Source of the DNA: Aselliscus stoliczkanus
Taxonomy: Eukaryota; Chordata; Mammalia; Chiroptera; Hipposideridae
Direction: 5' to 3'
Length of the DNA stretch: 64,000 nt
NCBI GenBank assembly: GCA_033961575.1
Contig: CM066737.1
Coordinates: forward strand, 67,290,771-67,354,770
The notes beneath the pieces are model-generated. The model saw only the letters and a program-made list of their open reading frames with translations, did not search any database and was not told the origin of the DNA. Position 1 is the first letter of the stretch. Every line of letters starts with the position of its first letter. Of the stretch, positions 47,806 to 58,465 are shown piece by piece. A program made the translations under genes and the position numbers.

Positions 47806-47818
47806 ATGAGAGAGAAAG
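47763..47818. repeat. (GT)n microsatellite in left arm
   Basis: A GT run with one CT interruption followed by a GA-rich stretch. It corresponds to the CT/CA compound repeat in the right arm (49939-50028). Confidence 0.93.
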
Positions 47819-48048
47819 AGAAAATTAGAAAGAAATATCTTTTTTAGATCAGCCCACTTCTTTTCACATTACCAATTCTATAAGAGGAACAAGGGACAGA
47901 GAAAGTAAATTTCAGAGGGATTCTATAGACAGGTGTAAAATTCAGAGGTATGAGAGCCAGAACTTTTGTCTACTACAATGATTGTTCATAATATTTAATT
48001 TTTCTCACTAGCCAAATACCATAGACATGTGCTGCATTTGTGTACTGT

Positions 48049-48364
48049 CCATAAAACTGAACAGTATGAGAGCAGGTAGAATGGAATGTTTTCTTCTTGT
48101 TTCTATATATACACAATACCATATCACATAGTTATTTTTGTAAACAACAAAAATCCATTAACTGTGGTAACAATTATGGTGGTGCATGGTACCTTTAATT
48201 AAATTACCAAACATACATGAACATAGATTAGAACTATACCATGATGCTTATTTAGCAAAATGAGAAAAAAAAATGAAGAATATTTTAAGAAAGCTCAATG
48301 AAAGTTACAATTCAATAGTAACATTTCAAAATGTATTCTTTATCCACTAGCACACAAATAAAAA
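48049..48364. other. Spacer between inverted arms, first part
   Basis: No gene or repeat recognised. Confidence 0.5.
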
Positions 48365-48378
48365 AAAATCTTGCTCTA

Positions 48379-48833
48379 GGGCCAGCTGAGTGGCTCAGTT
48401 GGTTAAGAGTTGGCTTGATAGCATGAGCTCTGAGCAGCAGGGCCGCTGGTTCGGTTCCCACATGGGCCAGTGACACTGTACCCTCTACAGCTAAGATGGT
48501 GAACAACAGCTCTACCTGGAGCTGGGTTGCTGTGAGTGGCTGGCGATGGGATAGACTACAGCTCCTGCTGTAATGAGCTGCTGTGAGCTATAGTGAGTGG
48601 CCAGCAGCCAGTGATAGCTGCCACAAGCTGCCATGAGTGGCCATCCAATGGCCAGCGACCAACTGCCCCTGCCAGGAAGAGCACAATGATCATAATACCA
48701 ACATGGGCCAGTGAAGTGACGTCCTCCACAACTAGAGGACAAAAGGACAGCAACTTGTCTGTTCCCCTTCCCTGATTCCCCAGTGCTCTTCTCCTCCTCC
48801 AATTCCCCAATAAAATTTTTAAAAAAATAAAAG
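48379..48833 (+). mobile_element. Long tRNA-derived SINE in the spacer
   Basis: GGGCCAGCTGAGTGGCTCAG, CTAAGATGGTGAACAACAGC, AATACCAACATGGGCCAGTG, CAATTCCCCAATAAAATTTTT. The flanking duplication is AAAATCTTGCTCTA (48365-48378 and 48834-48847), perfect over 14 bp. A repeat-unit-like series of GCTGYGAGYGGC motifs fills the middle. Confidence 0.95.
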
Positions 48834-48889
48834 AAAATCTTGCTCTACTAATCAGTATTATTTTGCATTTACAAATTTCAACTTATCAT

Positions 48890-49085
48890 TGATAATAATA
48901 GAAGCTCTCATTTATCTGGTGCTCATAGCATTCCAGGCTTTGTGTTAAGCACTTTACATGTAAATTCTCATTTCTTTTTTTGACAACCTTATCTGACATA
49001 GTTATAATTATCTGCATTTAACATAGAAAATACGTGAGGTACATAAATCTTAATTCTGCAGTCATGGTCTCATTCCTAGTAAGTA
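48890..49085 (+). repeat. MIR SINE fragment
   Basis: GTTAAGCACTTTACATGTAA, ATTCTCATTTC, ATTATCTGCATTTAACATAG and AATTCTGCAGTCATGGTCTC follow the MIR order (TTAAGCGCTTTACATG, TTCTCATTTAATCC, ATTATCCCCATTTTACAG). Confidence 0.83.
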
Positions 49086-49089
49086 GACA

Positions 49090-49731
49090 AAATGGGTCTT
49101 AAATTTCAACCCAAATTATTTGATTATTTTTTCTTCTTTTTTAAATTACTTAATTCTATGCTTTATTCTTTCACTGAATTTTTTAAATTCCATGTTAAAA
49201 GTCATCATGCATTGTTTTTTGTTTATCTTAAACAATCAAAATTTAAGATGACAATTTTGCAGGATGGTTTTAGGATATATATTGTAGACAAGCATAGATA
49301 ATAAATGACCAACTGTTAGAAGAGTGTAGACTCACCACCCTCTCTCAGGATTATCAGGAACCCCACTGAAAGCTCTACATCACCAAACATGGAAACAATA
49401 ATGGAAATTTTAGGTGGTTATCTAATTTACCTAAATATCTCCATAAGACATTTTGATGGTTATAGAATCTTTCAGTTTACCTTACAGCTTGGTCCACATA
49501 ACAATTAGGCTGCTTTGAAAATGTGTGCAAAGTTAGACTACTTTTAGAGAGAATTTACATTCTTTTAATAAAGTCGACAATGCTGACTTTATTCTATGAG
49601 GAAAAGTTGTTATATATTATAAATGATAGCTAGTTTCATTGAATAGGACTTTTCATGTTACAGTGCCTATGAAGTCTTTAAATGACTATGGGTTTCTTGG
49701 TCTTTGAAGATGTTAATGTTTTCCCTAGCTC
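49090..49731. other. Spacer between inverted arms, last part
   Basis: No gene or repeat recognised. A 69-codon frame at 49092-49301 has no motif. Confidence 0.5.
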
Positions 49732-50403
49732 CAGTACACAAATGCAGCACGTGTCTATGGTAATTGGCTAGTGAGAAAAATTAAATATGAACAATCATTG
49801 TAGTAGACAAAAGTCGTGGCTCACATACCTCTGAATTTTACACTTGTCTGTAGAATTCCTCTGAAATTTACTTTCCCTGTCCCCTGTTCCTGTTATAGAA
49901 CTGGTAATGTGAAAGGAAGTGGGCTGATCTAAAAAAGATCTTTCTCTCTCTCTCTATTTCTATCTCTCTCTCTCTCTGTCTCTCTGTCTCTCTCTCTCTC
50001 ACACACACACACATACACACACACACAGATACACTTTTTTCAATTAAATTGACTATATGGAGAATATATGACCTGTAAATCATTTGGGCGTACTCATATC
50101 ACTAGTAAATAAATGGCATTACATGTTTTAAAACTCATTGTGATTTGTTGTACATAGTTAATTATAAAAATATATGAAGATATTAGGATGAAAGAAAAAA
50201 AATACTTACAATCTTGTTATACCAACTTTTCAAACATCATTTTTTTAATGTTCCAGTTTTTGGCTATGTTTACATATAGAATTTACATAATTGTATGCAT
50301 AGTATACAATATATTTTCTATTTTTTAAGCTTTTGTAATGGAAACACACATAGTTTGTTGATATATAGCCATTTAAATTTAATTAATGTCTGTATAAATT
50401 TGG
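49732..50403 (-). repeat. Inverted duplication, right arm (empty SINE site)
   Basis: Inverted copy of 46972-48048, about 672 bp. CCAGTACACAAATGCAGCAC at its inner edge mirrors GTGCTGCATTTGTGTACTG at the left arm's inner edge. The region CAAACATCATTTTTTTAATG is the uninterrupted counterpart of the SINE target in the left arm. The estimated identity by eye is high apart from the microsatellites. Confidence 0.9.
49939..50028. repeat. (CT)n(CA)n compound microsatellite
   Basis: CT-rich then CA-rich simple repeat, the right-arm counterpart of the GT/GA repeat at 47763-47818. The CT part has expanded relative to the left arm. Confidence 0.93.
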
Positions 50404-50404
50404 A

Positions 50405-51262
50405 AAAGTGACAATTACAGAATTCTTTGCCTTTCCCTTGGACTGCAATTCTTTTCACTTTATTCTAGAAGAGCTCATTTTTCTATAATTATAGAGATAA
50501 TGAAAGACTTACTGAGATTTTAGGTAATCAGACATTAAATCAACCCACTTCTATGCCAAGGTGCTTTCAAATAATAAAGGTTCTGACCTGAACCCATGAA
50601 GAGAATGTCAAACACTAATCTCATGCCAGTGCAAGAGTAAAAAATATTCCATTAGAGAAACGTAAGGATTTATGCAAATAAAGCTCAACTACCCAATCTC
50701 TGTATTTCAAAAGATGAACTTTGAGTCTGGCTATGCAATTACAGAGGGAAGGAATTTCTGAGCAAAACTGCTTCCTACTGACTATTCCTATTTTTGTCTT
50801 TGCATTTGCATGTGATCTTTGATTTCTGGATTGCACAGGCAAGACTTTTGTAGTTCACAACTGTCAAAAAGCATGGCGAAATCAAGTTTTGCTATAAAAA
50901 AGGGAATTCTCAGGAATATGGCAAATTCTAAATCAAGAAATAAAAACAAATCAGTTTTGAAATGTTGATAAGCAATAAACACACAAGGAAGACATTTACA
51001 ACCAGATGGTATATTCTGAGAGAACTATTTTGTTCAGAGAGGGTTTTATGCAAAATGCGATGCAAAATTGTCCTAAATTTTTCTTAGGGCCAAAGAAATA
51101 TGACATTAGAAACATAATTTTATGCTATGGATATAAGCATAAAATCAGCTACAAGAGGTCAAAAATAAGTTAATGATTATCTTAACGTTTTCTGAGAAAT
51201 TGCACTTCTGTTACCACTACTACCACTACTATTAATATATAACATTTAATAAAAATTATTGT
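50405..51262. other. Unique DNA
   Basis: No gene or repeat recognised. Minus-strand frames of 73 and 64 codons (50621-50982) have no motif. Confidence 0.5.
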
Positions 51263-51264
51263 GT

Positions 51265-51480
51265 TGAAGTCTTTTATGTCTGTTATTATATTTAATGCTA
51301 ACAGGAACCAGAGAAGGTAGTTTCCATTACCAATTTGGGAATATTAAGTTTTAGTGAAGCTATGTAACTTGCTACATTTCAAATAGTTGTAAATGGAGTA
51401 CCTAGGATCCAACCTCAAGTACTTCTAATGCTAAATGTGTGAGCTTTTCTTCTATACTAAGCTGCTTTTTATACTGAAGC
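51265..51480 (+). repeat. MIR SINE fragment
   Basis: TTATTATATTTAATGCTAAC, AGGAACCAGAGAAGGTAGT, AGCTATGTAACTTGCTACAT and ACCTAGGATCCAACC match the MIR 3' half (TAACTTGCCCAAGGTCAC, GAGCTGGGATTCGAACC). Confidence 0.75.
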
Positions 51481-51484
51481 ATTA

Positions 51485-52396
51485 GAAGAAGGAGAAAAGA
51501 TTTGATGGAATAGCTTAGATTTGCTATGGATTTTAAATCTTTGTTCAAAATACTTAAAAAATGTTTATTCATTGCTTTTGCAACCAGCCAATCATTCCAA
51601 CTGAGAAATAATTAAAGTATTTTACAGAACACTGGACAATATTTTCAGGAATTGTCACCTTTTTGACCATGCTCCATATTTTGTGAACTGAGGAACAGTA
51701 CTAGAAAAAGAACTATTCTTTTAACGTACAAAAATGTCCATATTTGTATATCCTTGAATTTGAGGCTCTTCAAAGAAATTAGTAGATGAAGAAATCTGAG
51801 GCAGGAATATGGAAATATACTTTATAGATTAAAAGAGGATGACTAAGGAACATTTGAAGACAAACTATTTTTGTTTATTCATATGTTTTCAAACAAATTT
51901 TAATCCTGGGTGGGAACAATTTCAAAGCAAATGATAACATATTATTGCCAATTAACATTTCTTCACTCTTATCCCTATCATATTTCCACTCTCTAACTCC
52001 AACATTTAAAACCTAACAGTTTTACATGTGACTTTCTCCTTTACCATACTTGACTACCATTGTGTTCGACAGTATATGTGTTTGCCTGTCTTTGAGTCAG
52101 AAATATTTTAATTCCATTTTTGGCACTGTAGATTTGAATTGAGCTTTTCAATGTAGAAAGGCATAGTGAATAAATGCCTATCAGAGATTGGTTCTTTAGT
52201 GACTACACGGATTCGTATTTCAAAGAGGAAGTTCCTTTGTTTAGCAGAACCAGGAGCAGAATTTCCAAAATCTACCAATTGTAAATCCCTTAAAACTTGA
52301 AATACAAAATTAAGTTTGCTTTTCTCAAAATTCTTTCTGATATCAGTCTCAGAGAAGTTTTGACTCTAGTAAATTATTTGTAAAGAGTCCCATATT
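51485..52396. other. Unique DNA
   Basis: No gene or repeat recognised. Confidence 0.5.
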
Positions 52397-52397
52397 T

Positions 52398-52760
52398 AAC
52401 TATAATATTGCCTCATGGCTAGAAAAGACAGTTTGGGGAATATAATCAATAATGTAAATATTTTTAGGGAACCAGATGGACTCATGCATTGTTAGGGTGC
52501 CCACTTCATGGATGCTGTAGAGGCCTGACCACTGCATTGTACATCTGAAGCTGCCACTGAATAATATTAGATGTTAACTATAATTTAACACATATATAGT
52601 CATGAGATGTGGAGTATAGTGTGGGAATGGAGTCAACGGAATTGTAATAGATATGTATGATATCAGGGGTGGGGGACAATAAATGGGGGAGGGAGGTCAC
52701 TTTGTAAGGAGTGAAAAGGATAACTATTGCTTTGTTTTGTACATCTGTAACGAATAAAAA
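52398..52760 (+). mobile_element. L1 3' UTR, severely 5'-truncated
   Basis: Matches the 3' UTR of the L1 at 56614-60720: GACAGTTTGGGGAATATAAT, CCACTTCATGGATGCTGTAG, GATATGTATGATATCAGGGG and TTTGTACATCTGTAAC, then an A tail. Flanked by AAAGAGTCCCATATT (52382-52396) and AAAGAGTCCTATATT (52762-52776), a 15-bp duplication with one mismatch. Confidence 0.93.
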
Positions 52761-52949
52761 AAAAGAGTCCTATATTAATAATATTAGGTCAATAACAACA
52801 ACACCACCAAAAACTACAGCATGACTATTTTCATAATTTAATAATAGTCTTTCACAATGTCACATTATAGCCTGCCTGTCTGCCTCCATGCACCTCTCCA
52901 TAAAGACAGATCATAACTTCAATATTATGCTTATTGTATATATCCCTGT

Positions 52950-53575
52950 TTGGCACCAAAGGATGGCTGGTCAGTCAGAGATGGGTAAGTTTTCTCAAGA
53001 GAGAAACAACCCAAGCCAGACACAGTCACGTGGGTGCCAGTGGGTGCCCGTGGGTGCCAGTGGGTACCAGTGGGTGCCAGTGAGTACCATGGGAGAAATC
53101 AGGGAGAGGAGAAAAGGGGTGTAAACCCCTTGCTTCAGGTTCTGGCAGCCTGCCTGTGAAATGATCTATTGATGTGATAATACCTGTCCTCCTTGTATTC
53201 TTTTCCTTCACAGAGGAAGCTTCTGTCTCTTAAGAGGTGCATGACAATAACCTCATGGGACCTCTGGTAATGGCAGTTTGCAGGCATGGGAAATTAGACC
53301 TGGACGCTAATTCTTGGGTGTGAGACTCACAGACTGTGGAAGCTACATTGACCCTTGCTCATATGTAAGATAAGAAAAGGAACAGTCAGGCCCGATTTGG
53401 GGCTCCAGTCCATGAGGCTGAAGTCCCCTGGTCCAGCTGCATTTCTCTCTCTTATATATTGTCTCTTTCTTTCTTAACTCTTTGTCATCCCTTCTCCACT
53501 CCCACCTGCTCTGTCGTGCAGGAATGTGACACACAAGACACTAAAAATCCCTAATTGTTTAATAAAATTTCTAAA
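52950..53575 (+). mobile_element. Probable second LTR fragment
   Basis: Shares with the solo LTR at 2840-3783 the stretch GATGGGTAAGTTTTCTC...GAGAAACAACCCAAGCCAG, the GCCTGTGAAATG...ATGATAAT block and a C/T-rich 3' part. It has no clear TG...CA boundaries or target duplication. A TATATA-like motif (TTATATATTG, about 53453) lies before the pyrimidine-rich end, and AATAAA (about 53562) lies just after. No coding sequence. Confidence 0.6.
53031..53092. repeat. GTGGGTGCCA-type minisatellite in the LTR
   Basis: Six tandem units of about 10 bp built on GTGGGTGCCA, with variants GTGGGTGCCC, GTGGGTACCA and GTGAGTACCA. The related solo LTR at 2840-3783 has only single GTGGGAACCC text at the same place, so the array is a later expansion. 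Confidence 0.9.
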
Positions 53576-53579
53576 TTGA

Positions 53580-54105
53580 ATGAATTATTGTGTGCATAGT
53601 AAGAGATAATATCTTTTTATGAAAAGGAATTTCACATTATTTTAAGAGAAATATATTACATATTTTAAATTCTCTTTGATATAAGGAAGAAGCTATTTGG
53701 AAACACCTTTCCAAAAATTGGTTTTGTCTAACTGATTAACAAATCAAATTCAGCATTTACTGTTCTATTTAGAAAGATTTTTCTGCATCTTACACAAATT
53801 TATCATGAGATTATAAAAACTAGCTTCATTCAATGTGTCAGCAAAGATAAATGATGATACAGAGTAAACATACCACTTATTTGGTTTATATGATTATGTT
53901 CCCTTAAAATAAAATCAGAGGACATTGATGGAAATAAGAGTCTTTAAAGATATGAACCTAGGTGCACAATGCTCAAATAACAATTCTACAAAGATGGCTT
54001 AGAAGTAATGCAATTATTCAAGAGTAATTCAAAAGGTCATTCCTTAACTAAGAGTTTTTATAGGCCTAAAAAACCCCTTCCCAAAACAATGTGGGTATGT
54101 GGGTG
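53580..54105. other. Unique AT-rich DNA
   Basis: No gene or repeat recognised. Confidence 0.55.
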
Positions 54106-54107
54106 TG

Positions 54108-54108
<1 letters not shown>

Positions 54109-54170
<62 letters not shown>
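54109..54170. repeat. (GA)n microsatellite
   Basis: An uninterrupted GA run of about 30 units, preceded by a short GTGGGTATGT/GTGGGTGTGT stretch. Its purity suggests a length-variable locus. Confidence 0.97.
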
Positions 54171-54172
<2 letters not shown>

Positions 54173-54559
54173 ATTTTGTCTCCATAAACTCTCCCTACTA
54201 TCTATCTATATATCCACCAAATGAGCAAGTCAAGTCGAACACTTTTATTTAATAAATATTTGGCAAATATAAAGCATTTAATTCTTTTGAAGAAGCTTTG
54301 CACAACTATCCATAACCCCCTTCTTTCCCATGCCCTTCAACTGATTAAAAGTCATTATCTATTAATACCCTTATTTTTTTTCTCTCCATCTATGCAAATA
54401 TTTCTATTTTTACCCACTCTGGTTTCATTCTAGCAATGTCACAAAGAAATATCACTGTTTCTCACCGTCTTCATACCTTCTCATGTACACTAGGATATGA
54501 ATTCAACTGATGCTAAAACACAATTCTAGTCAATTCCAGAGTAAGCCAGCATTGTTATA

Positions 54560-54875
54560 CTTCTGCTACTACTTTTGCCTATAATGCCCTTTCCTCTGCT
54601 TCTCTTCCTAGAATATGCCGAATCATTCTTCAAAATCAACTCAAATATATATCCATGATTTTCTAAGAGTCATTCTCACAATATTATTTACAGCATTTGG
54701 TAAATTTTAGAAAAAAACATTAACTATACTGTTTTATAATTTATAGTTTCTTTGCCTTCCTTCCATACGAGTATGATTTGTCTAAAGCAAGCAGTAAGAC
54801 CTACTTGTTTATAATCTTGAGCATCTAGCACAGTTCCAGAGACAAAAGGTGCTCAGAAAATTTGATGATTAAATC
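54560..54875 (+). repeat. L2-like LINE 3' fragment
   Basis: AGCATCTAGCACAGTTCCAG, AGACAAAAGGTGCTCAGAAA and TTTGATGATTAAAT follow the L2 3' end (AGCGCCTAGAACAGTGCCTG, GTAGGCGCTCAATAAAT). The upstream text on TTTCCTCTGCTTCTC fits L2 as well, less clearly. Confidence 0.62.
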
Positions 54876-54879
54876 ATAT

Positions 54880-55995
54880 GGGGTTCAATACTCTCCTTGA
54901 CGTTAATAGGGAACTAATAGTTTGTCCAACTAGTGAAGACACATTTATATTGAGTTTGTTTGCCAAGTCCATCTGGGTAAAAAGTGGAAATAAAGTGCAT
55001 TCTTCTTTTGGTTGTTGTAATTTCATTAATTGTCTAAGTTGTTTTCTCAACTCTCCACTTGGTTTTGGTAAAGAGGGTATAGCAACAATAAGGGAGAAAC
55101 AATGCCCCTAAATGGAATGATTCTATTATTTCCAACGTGGGTGTTATGGCACAAGGTCACCTATCTGAGGCCAGTTCTGTGGAACTGAAATTATTCCGAT
55201 GACTCCAGTCAATAAGTAAGCAAGCAATCTAGCTAGGAAACAAACAACTCCCCCAAAACAAACAAACAACCAAAAAAAACAGCTGTTAAGAAAAGAGAGT
55301 TCGAAATATCTAAACTGGCTCTCCATTGATTAAAATGTGTCAGGCAGACACCACTCTTGTACATCAGTTCATGTTAGGCCCAACATGAATAAATAGTACC
55401 TTTTACACAATATTTGAGTACATACAAAGTGTATAGCTAATATCACTGTGCATCCATGTGCATCTGTAAACGTTAAAAGATTTAAAACATGTGTAGCTAT
55501 TCAACCTGCTCAGGGCTCTCTGGGAGGTGTACATATTGATTGCACTCTTCCTGCCACATGCGCTTACCAGGGGCATGGACAGAGAGTCACGAAATTCATG
55601 CTGGTACTCGAAAGGAAAATAAATTAAATGAAAACCCAAATCATGGCATATTATAAGGCATTCAAATTTAAACACATTGAAACCTGAATCTGTAGAGGCT
55701 TTCATGGAAATATTAATTTACCGTGGCCTCCAGACATTGTACTTTTTATTTTTCATAGACCAATGAACAGTCTTATGCCCTATTTATGTAATTAACATTT
55801 ATTGAGTATCTCAAAGTCTTATTTATTGGAAAAAAGCAATCCAGTGTTCTGGATTTATGTACTTAACACAACAAAGAACAGTACTGGGCATTTGTGAGTT
55901 AGTATTATTTAAATAAAAATTATTCTATTATAATTTGTTCAAAAAATTACTTAGCAAATATTCAAATGTAAGGACTATAAGAAATTAGTCATATC
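54880..55995. other. Unique DNA
   Basis: No gene recognised. A 77-codon plus-strand frame (54878-55111) and a 100-codon minus-strand frame (55403-55705) have no recognised motif and no splice or promoter context. Confidence 0.5.
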
Positions 55996-55999
55996 TTTT

Positions 56000-56225
56000 C
56001 TTTAATGTGAAGGCAGCATGTATGATGGAAAGAGCATAGCTTTTGCCCAGATAGATGTAAGTTTGTCTTCTCCATCAGTCACTGCCTAACCATGTGACTT
56101 TGGCGGAGTACTCAACATCTGTAAGGCTCTGTTTCTTCATCTGCAAAGAGAACTTAAAGTAGGTGAAGTATTTAATGTCCCTGACACATAACAGTAACTC
56201 AATAGATGTTAATCATTATCCTTCT
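56000..56225 (+). repeat. MIR SINE, nearly complete
   Basis: GGCAGCATGTATGATGGAAA, GAGCATAGCTTTTG, ACTGCCTAACCATGTGACTT, TTCTTCATCTGCAAA and ACATAACAGTAACTCAATAG, then ATGTTAATCATTAT, run in the same order as the MIR consensus, from the tRNA-like head through the core to the tail. Confidence 0.87.
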
Positions 56226-56596
56226 TACAAACAAAAAACAAAAACAGAAGGCCTACATTCTGTGGAATTACACACTATAGAGGTGCTGTTTTTGTCCCTC
56301 CTTTGCTACTGTCACAGAACTGCCCTGGTAGCACTAAGTGAGGACTAATGAAAAACTCCTGTCACTGGGAAAACATGGACTATGATCAATACACAATCAC
56401 CCAGCCATTAATGAAGAAACAATCATTCAGGGAACAGGAATATGAGGGAAATCAAACAATCATCCTTGACAGCTTGAGATATTTGACTAAATAACTCCAT
56501 GTCACTAAAAGACATTGGGGGAAGCCTCCATTCCTGAACAAGAGTTAAGCATTTCAGGCCTTAAACATATCCTGGTTAATTTCTCTCATTCAAGTA
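56226..56596. other. Unique DNA
   Basis: No gene or repeat recognised. Confidence 0.5.
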
Positions 56597-56613
56597 TATA
56601 TATTATTATAAAA

Positions 56614-58414
56614 CAGATATTGTCAGACATAAAGACAGAGATCAACAGTAACACTATCATAGTAGGGGACTTCCACACACCATTGTCACCAATGGACAGA
56701 TCCTCTAGACAGAAAATGAACATGGACATAGTGGCCTTAAATGACACTTTAGACCAGCTGGATTTAAGTGATATATTCAGAGCATTTCACCCCAAAGCTA
56801 CAGAATATACATTCTTCTCAAGTGCACATGGAACATTTTCTAAGATAGACCACAAGTTAGGCCACAAAACAAGTCTCAATAAATTTAAGAAGATTGAAAT
56901 CATTTCAAGTGTCTTCTCTGACCACAATGCTATGAAACTAGAAATCAATTATAAGAAGAAATCCGGGAAGCTGACAAATAAATGGAGGCTAAGTAACATA
57001 CTATTAAATAGTGAGTGGGTCACAAATAAGATCAAGGAGGAAATCAAAAGATACCTCCAGACAAACGAAAATGAAAACACATGACCCAAAATCTCTGGGA
57101 TGCAGCGAAAGCAGTCCTAAGAGGGAAGTTCATAGTACTGCAGGCCTACCTATAGAAGAAAGAAAAATCTCAAATCAACAGGTTATCCTTACATCTCAGG
57201 GAACTGGAAAAAGAACAGCAAAAGAAACCAAAGGGAACTACAAAGAAAGAGATAATAAAAAATAGAGCGGAAATAAACAATACAGAGAACAGAAAAACAA
57301 TACAAAAGATCAATGAAAACAAGAGCTGGTTTTTTGAGAAGATAAAAAAAATTGACAAACCTCTAGCCAGGCTCATCAAAAAAAAAGAGAGAGAGGACTA
57401 AAATTAGCAAAATCAGGAATGAAAGAGGGGAAATGACTACAGACATCACAGAAATACAAAATAAGAAATTACTATGAGCAACTACATGCCAACAAATTTG
57501 ACAATCTGGAAGAAATGGATAATTTTTTAGAAGCATACAACCTTCCAAAGCTAACTCGAGAAGAAACGGAAAATCTAAATAGTCTGATTACTACCAAGGA
57601 TTGAATCAGTAATCGACAAGCTCCCAACAAACAAAAGCCCTGGACCTGATAGCTTCAAAAGTGAACTTTATCAAACATTCAAAAAAGAACTATCACCTAT
57701 TCTTCTCAAACCATTCCAAAAAATGCAGAAGGAGGGGATGTTCCCAAATTCTTTTTAGGAAGGCACTATCACCCTGATTCCAAAACCAGATAAAGACAAC
57801 ACAAAAAAGGAAAACTATAGGCCAATATCACTGATGAACATAGATGGAAAAATTCTCAATAAAATATTAGCAAACAGAATTCAGCAATATATTAAGAAGA
57901 TCATACATCATGATCAAGTGGGTTTCATCCCTAGTACACAAGGCTGGTTCAACATCCGTAAATCAATTAATGTGATACATCAACAAAATGAAGAATAAAA
58001 ATCATATGGTCATATCAATAGATGCAGAAAAGGCATTCAACAAAATGCAACAGCCATTTCCGTTAAAAACCCTTAGCAAAGTGGGAACACAGGGATCAAA
58101 CCTCAACATAATAAAGGGCATATATGATAAACCTACAGCTAACATCATACTCAATGGGGGAAAGCTAAAACCATTCCCCTTAAGATCAGGAGCAAGACAA
58201 GGCTGTCCACTTTCTCCTCTTCTTTCAACATAGTTCTGGAAGTTCCAGCCACAGCAATCAGACAAGACAATGAAATAAAAGGCATCCAAATTGGCAAGGA
58301 AGAAGTAAAATTGTCGAGCTGGCCGAGTTGCGTGGTGGTTAAGCGCTGGCTTGGGAAGCCAGTGGCCCCGGTTCGGGTCCTACATATGAGGGTCAGTGAC
58401 ACTGCCCTCAAAAA

Positions 58415-58465
<51 letters not shown>

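Larger units (their letters stand above)
46972..48048 (+). repeat. Inverted duplication, left arm (with SINE)
   Basis: The reverse complement of 49732-50403 aligns along this whole stretch apart from the SINE. Examples are TTAATTAAATTTAAATGGCT, CAACAAACTATGT, ATTTTTATAATTA, TACAGGT and TTTTAGATCAGCCCACTTC (here) against AAAGATC...GAAGTGGGCTGATCTAAAA (right). The inner edge is at GCTGCATTTGTGTACTG and the outer edge near TTATACAG. Without the SINE the arm is about 655 bp. Confidence 0.9.
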
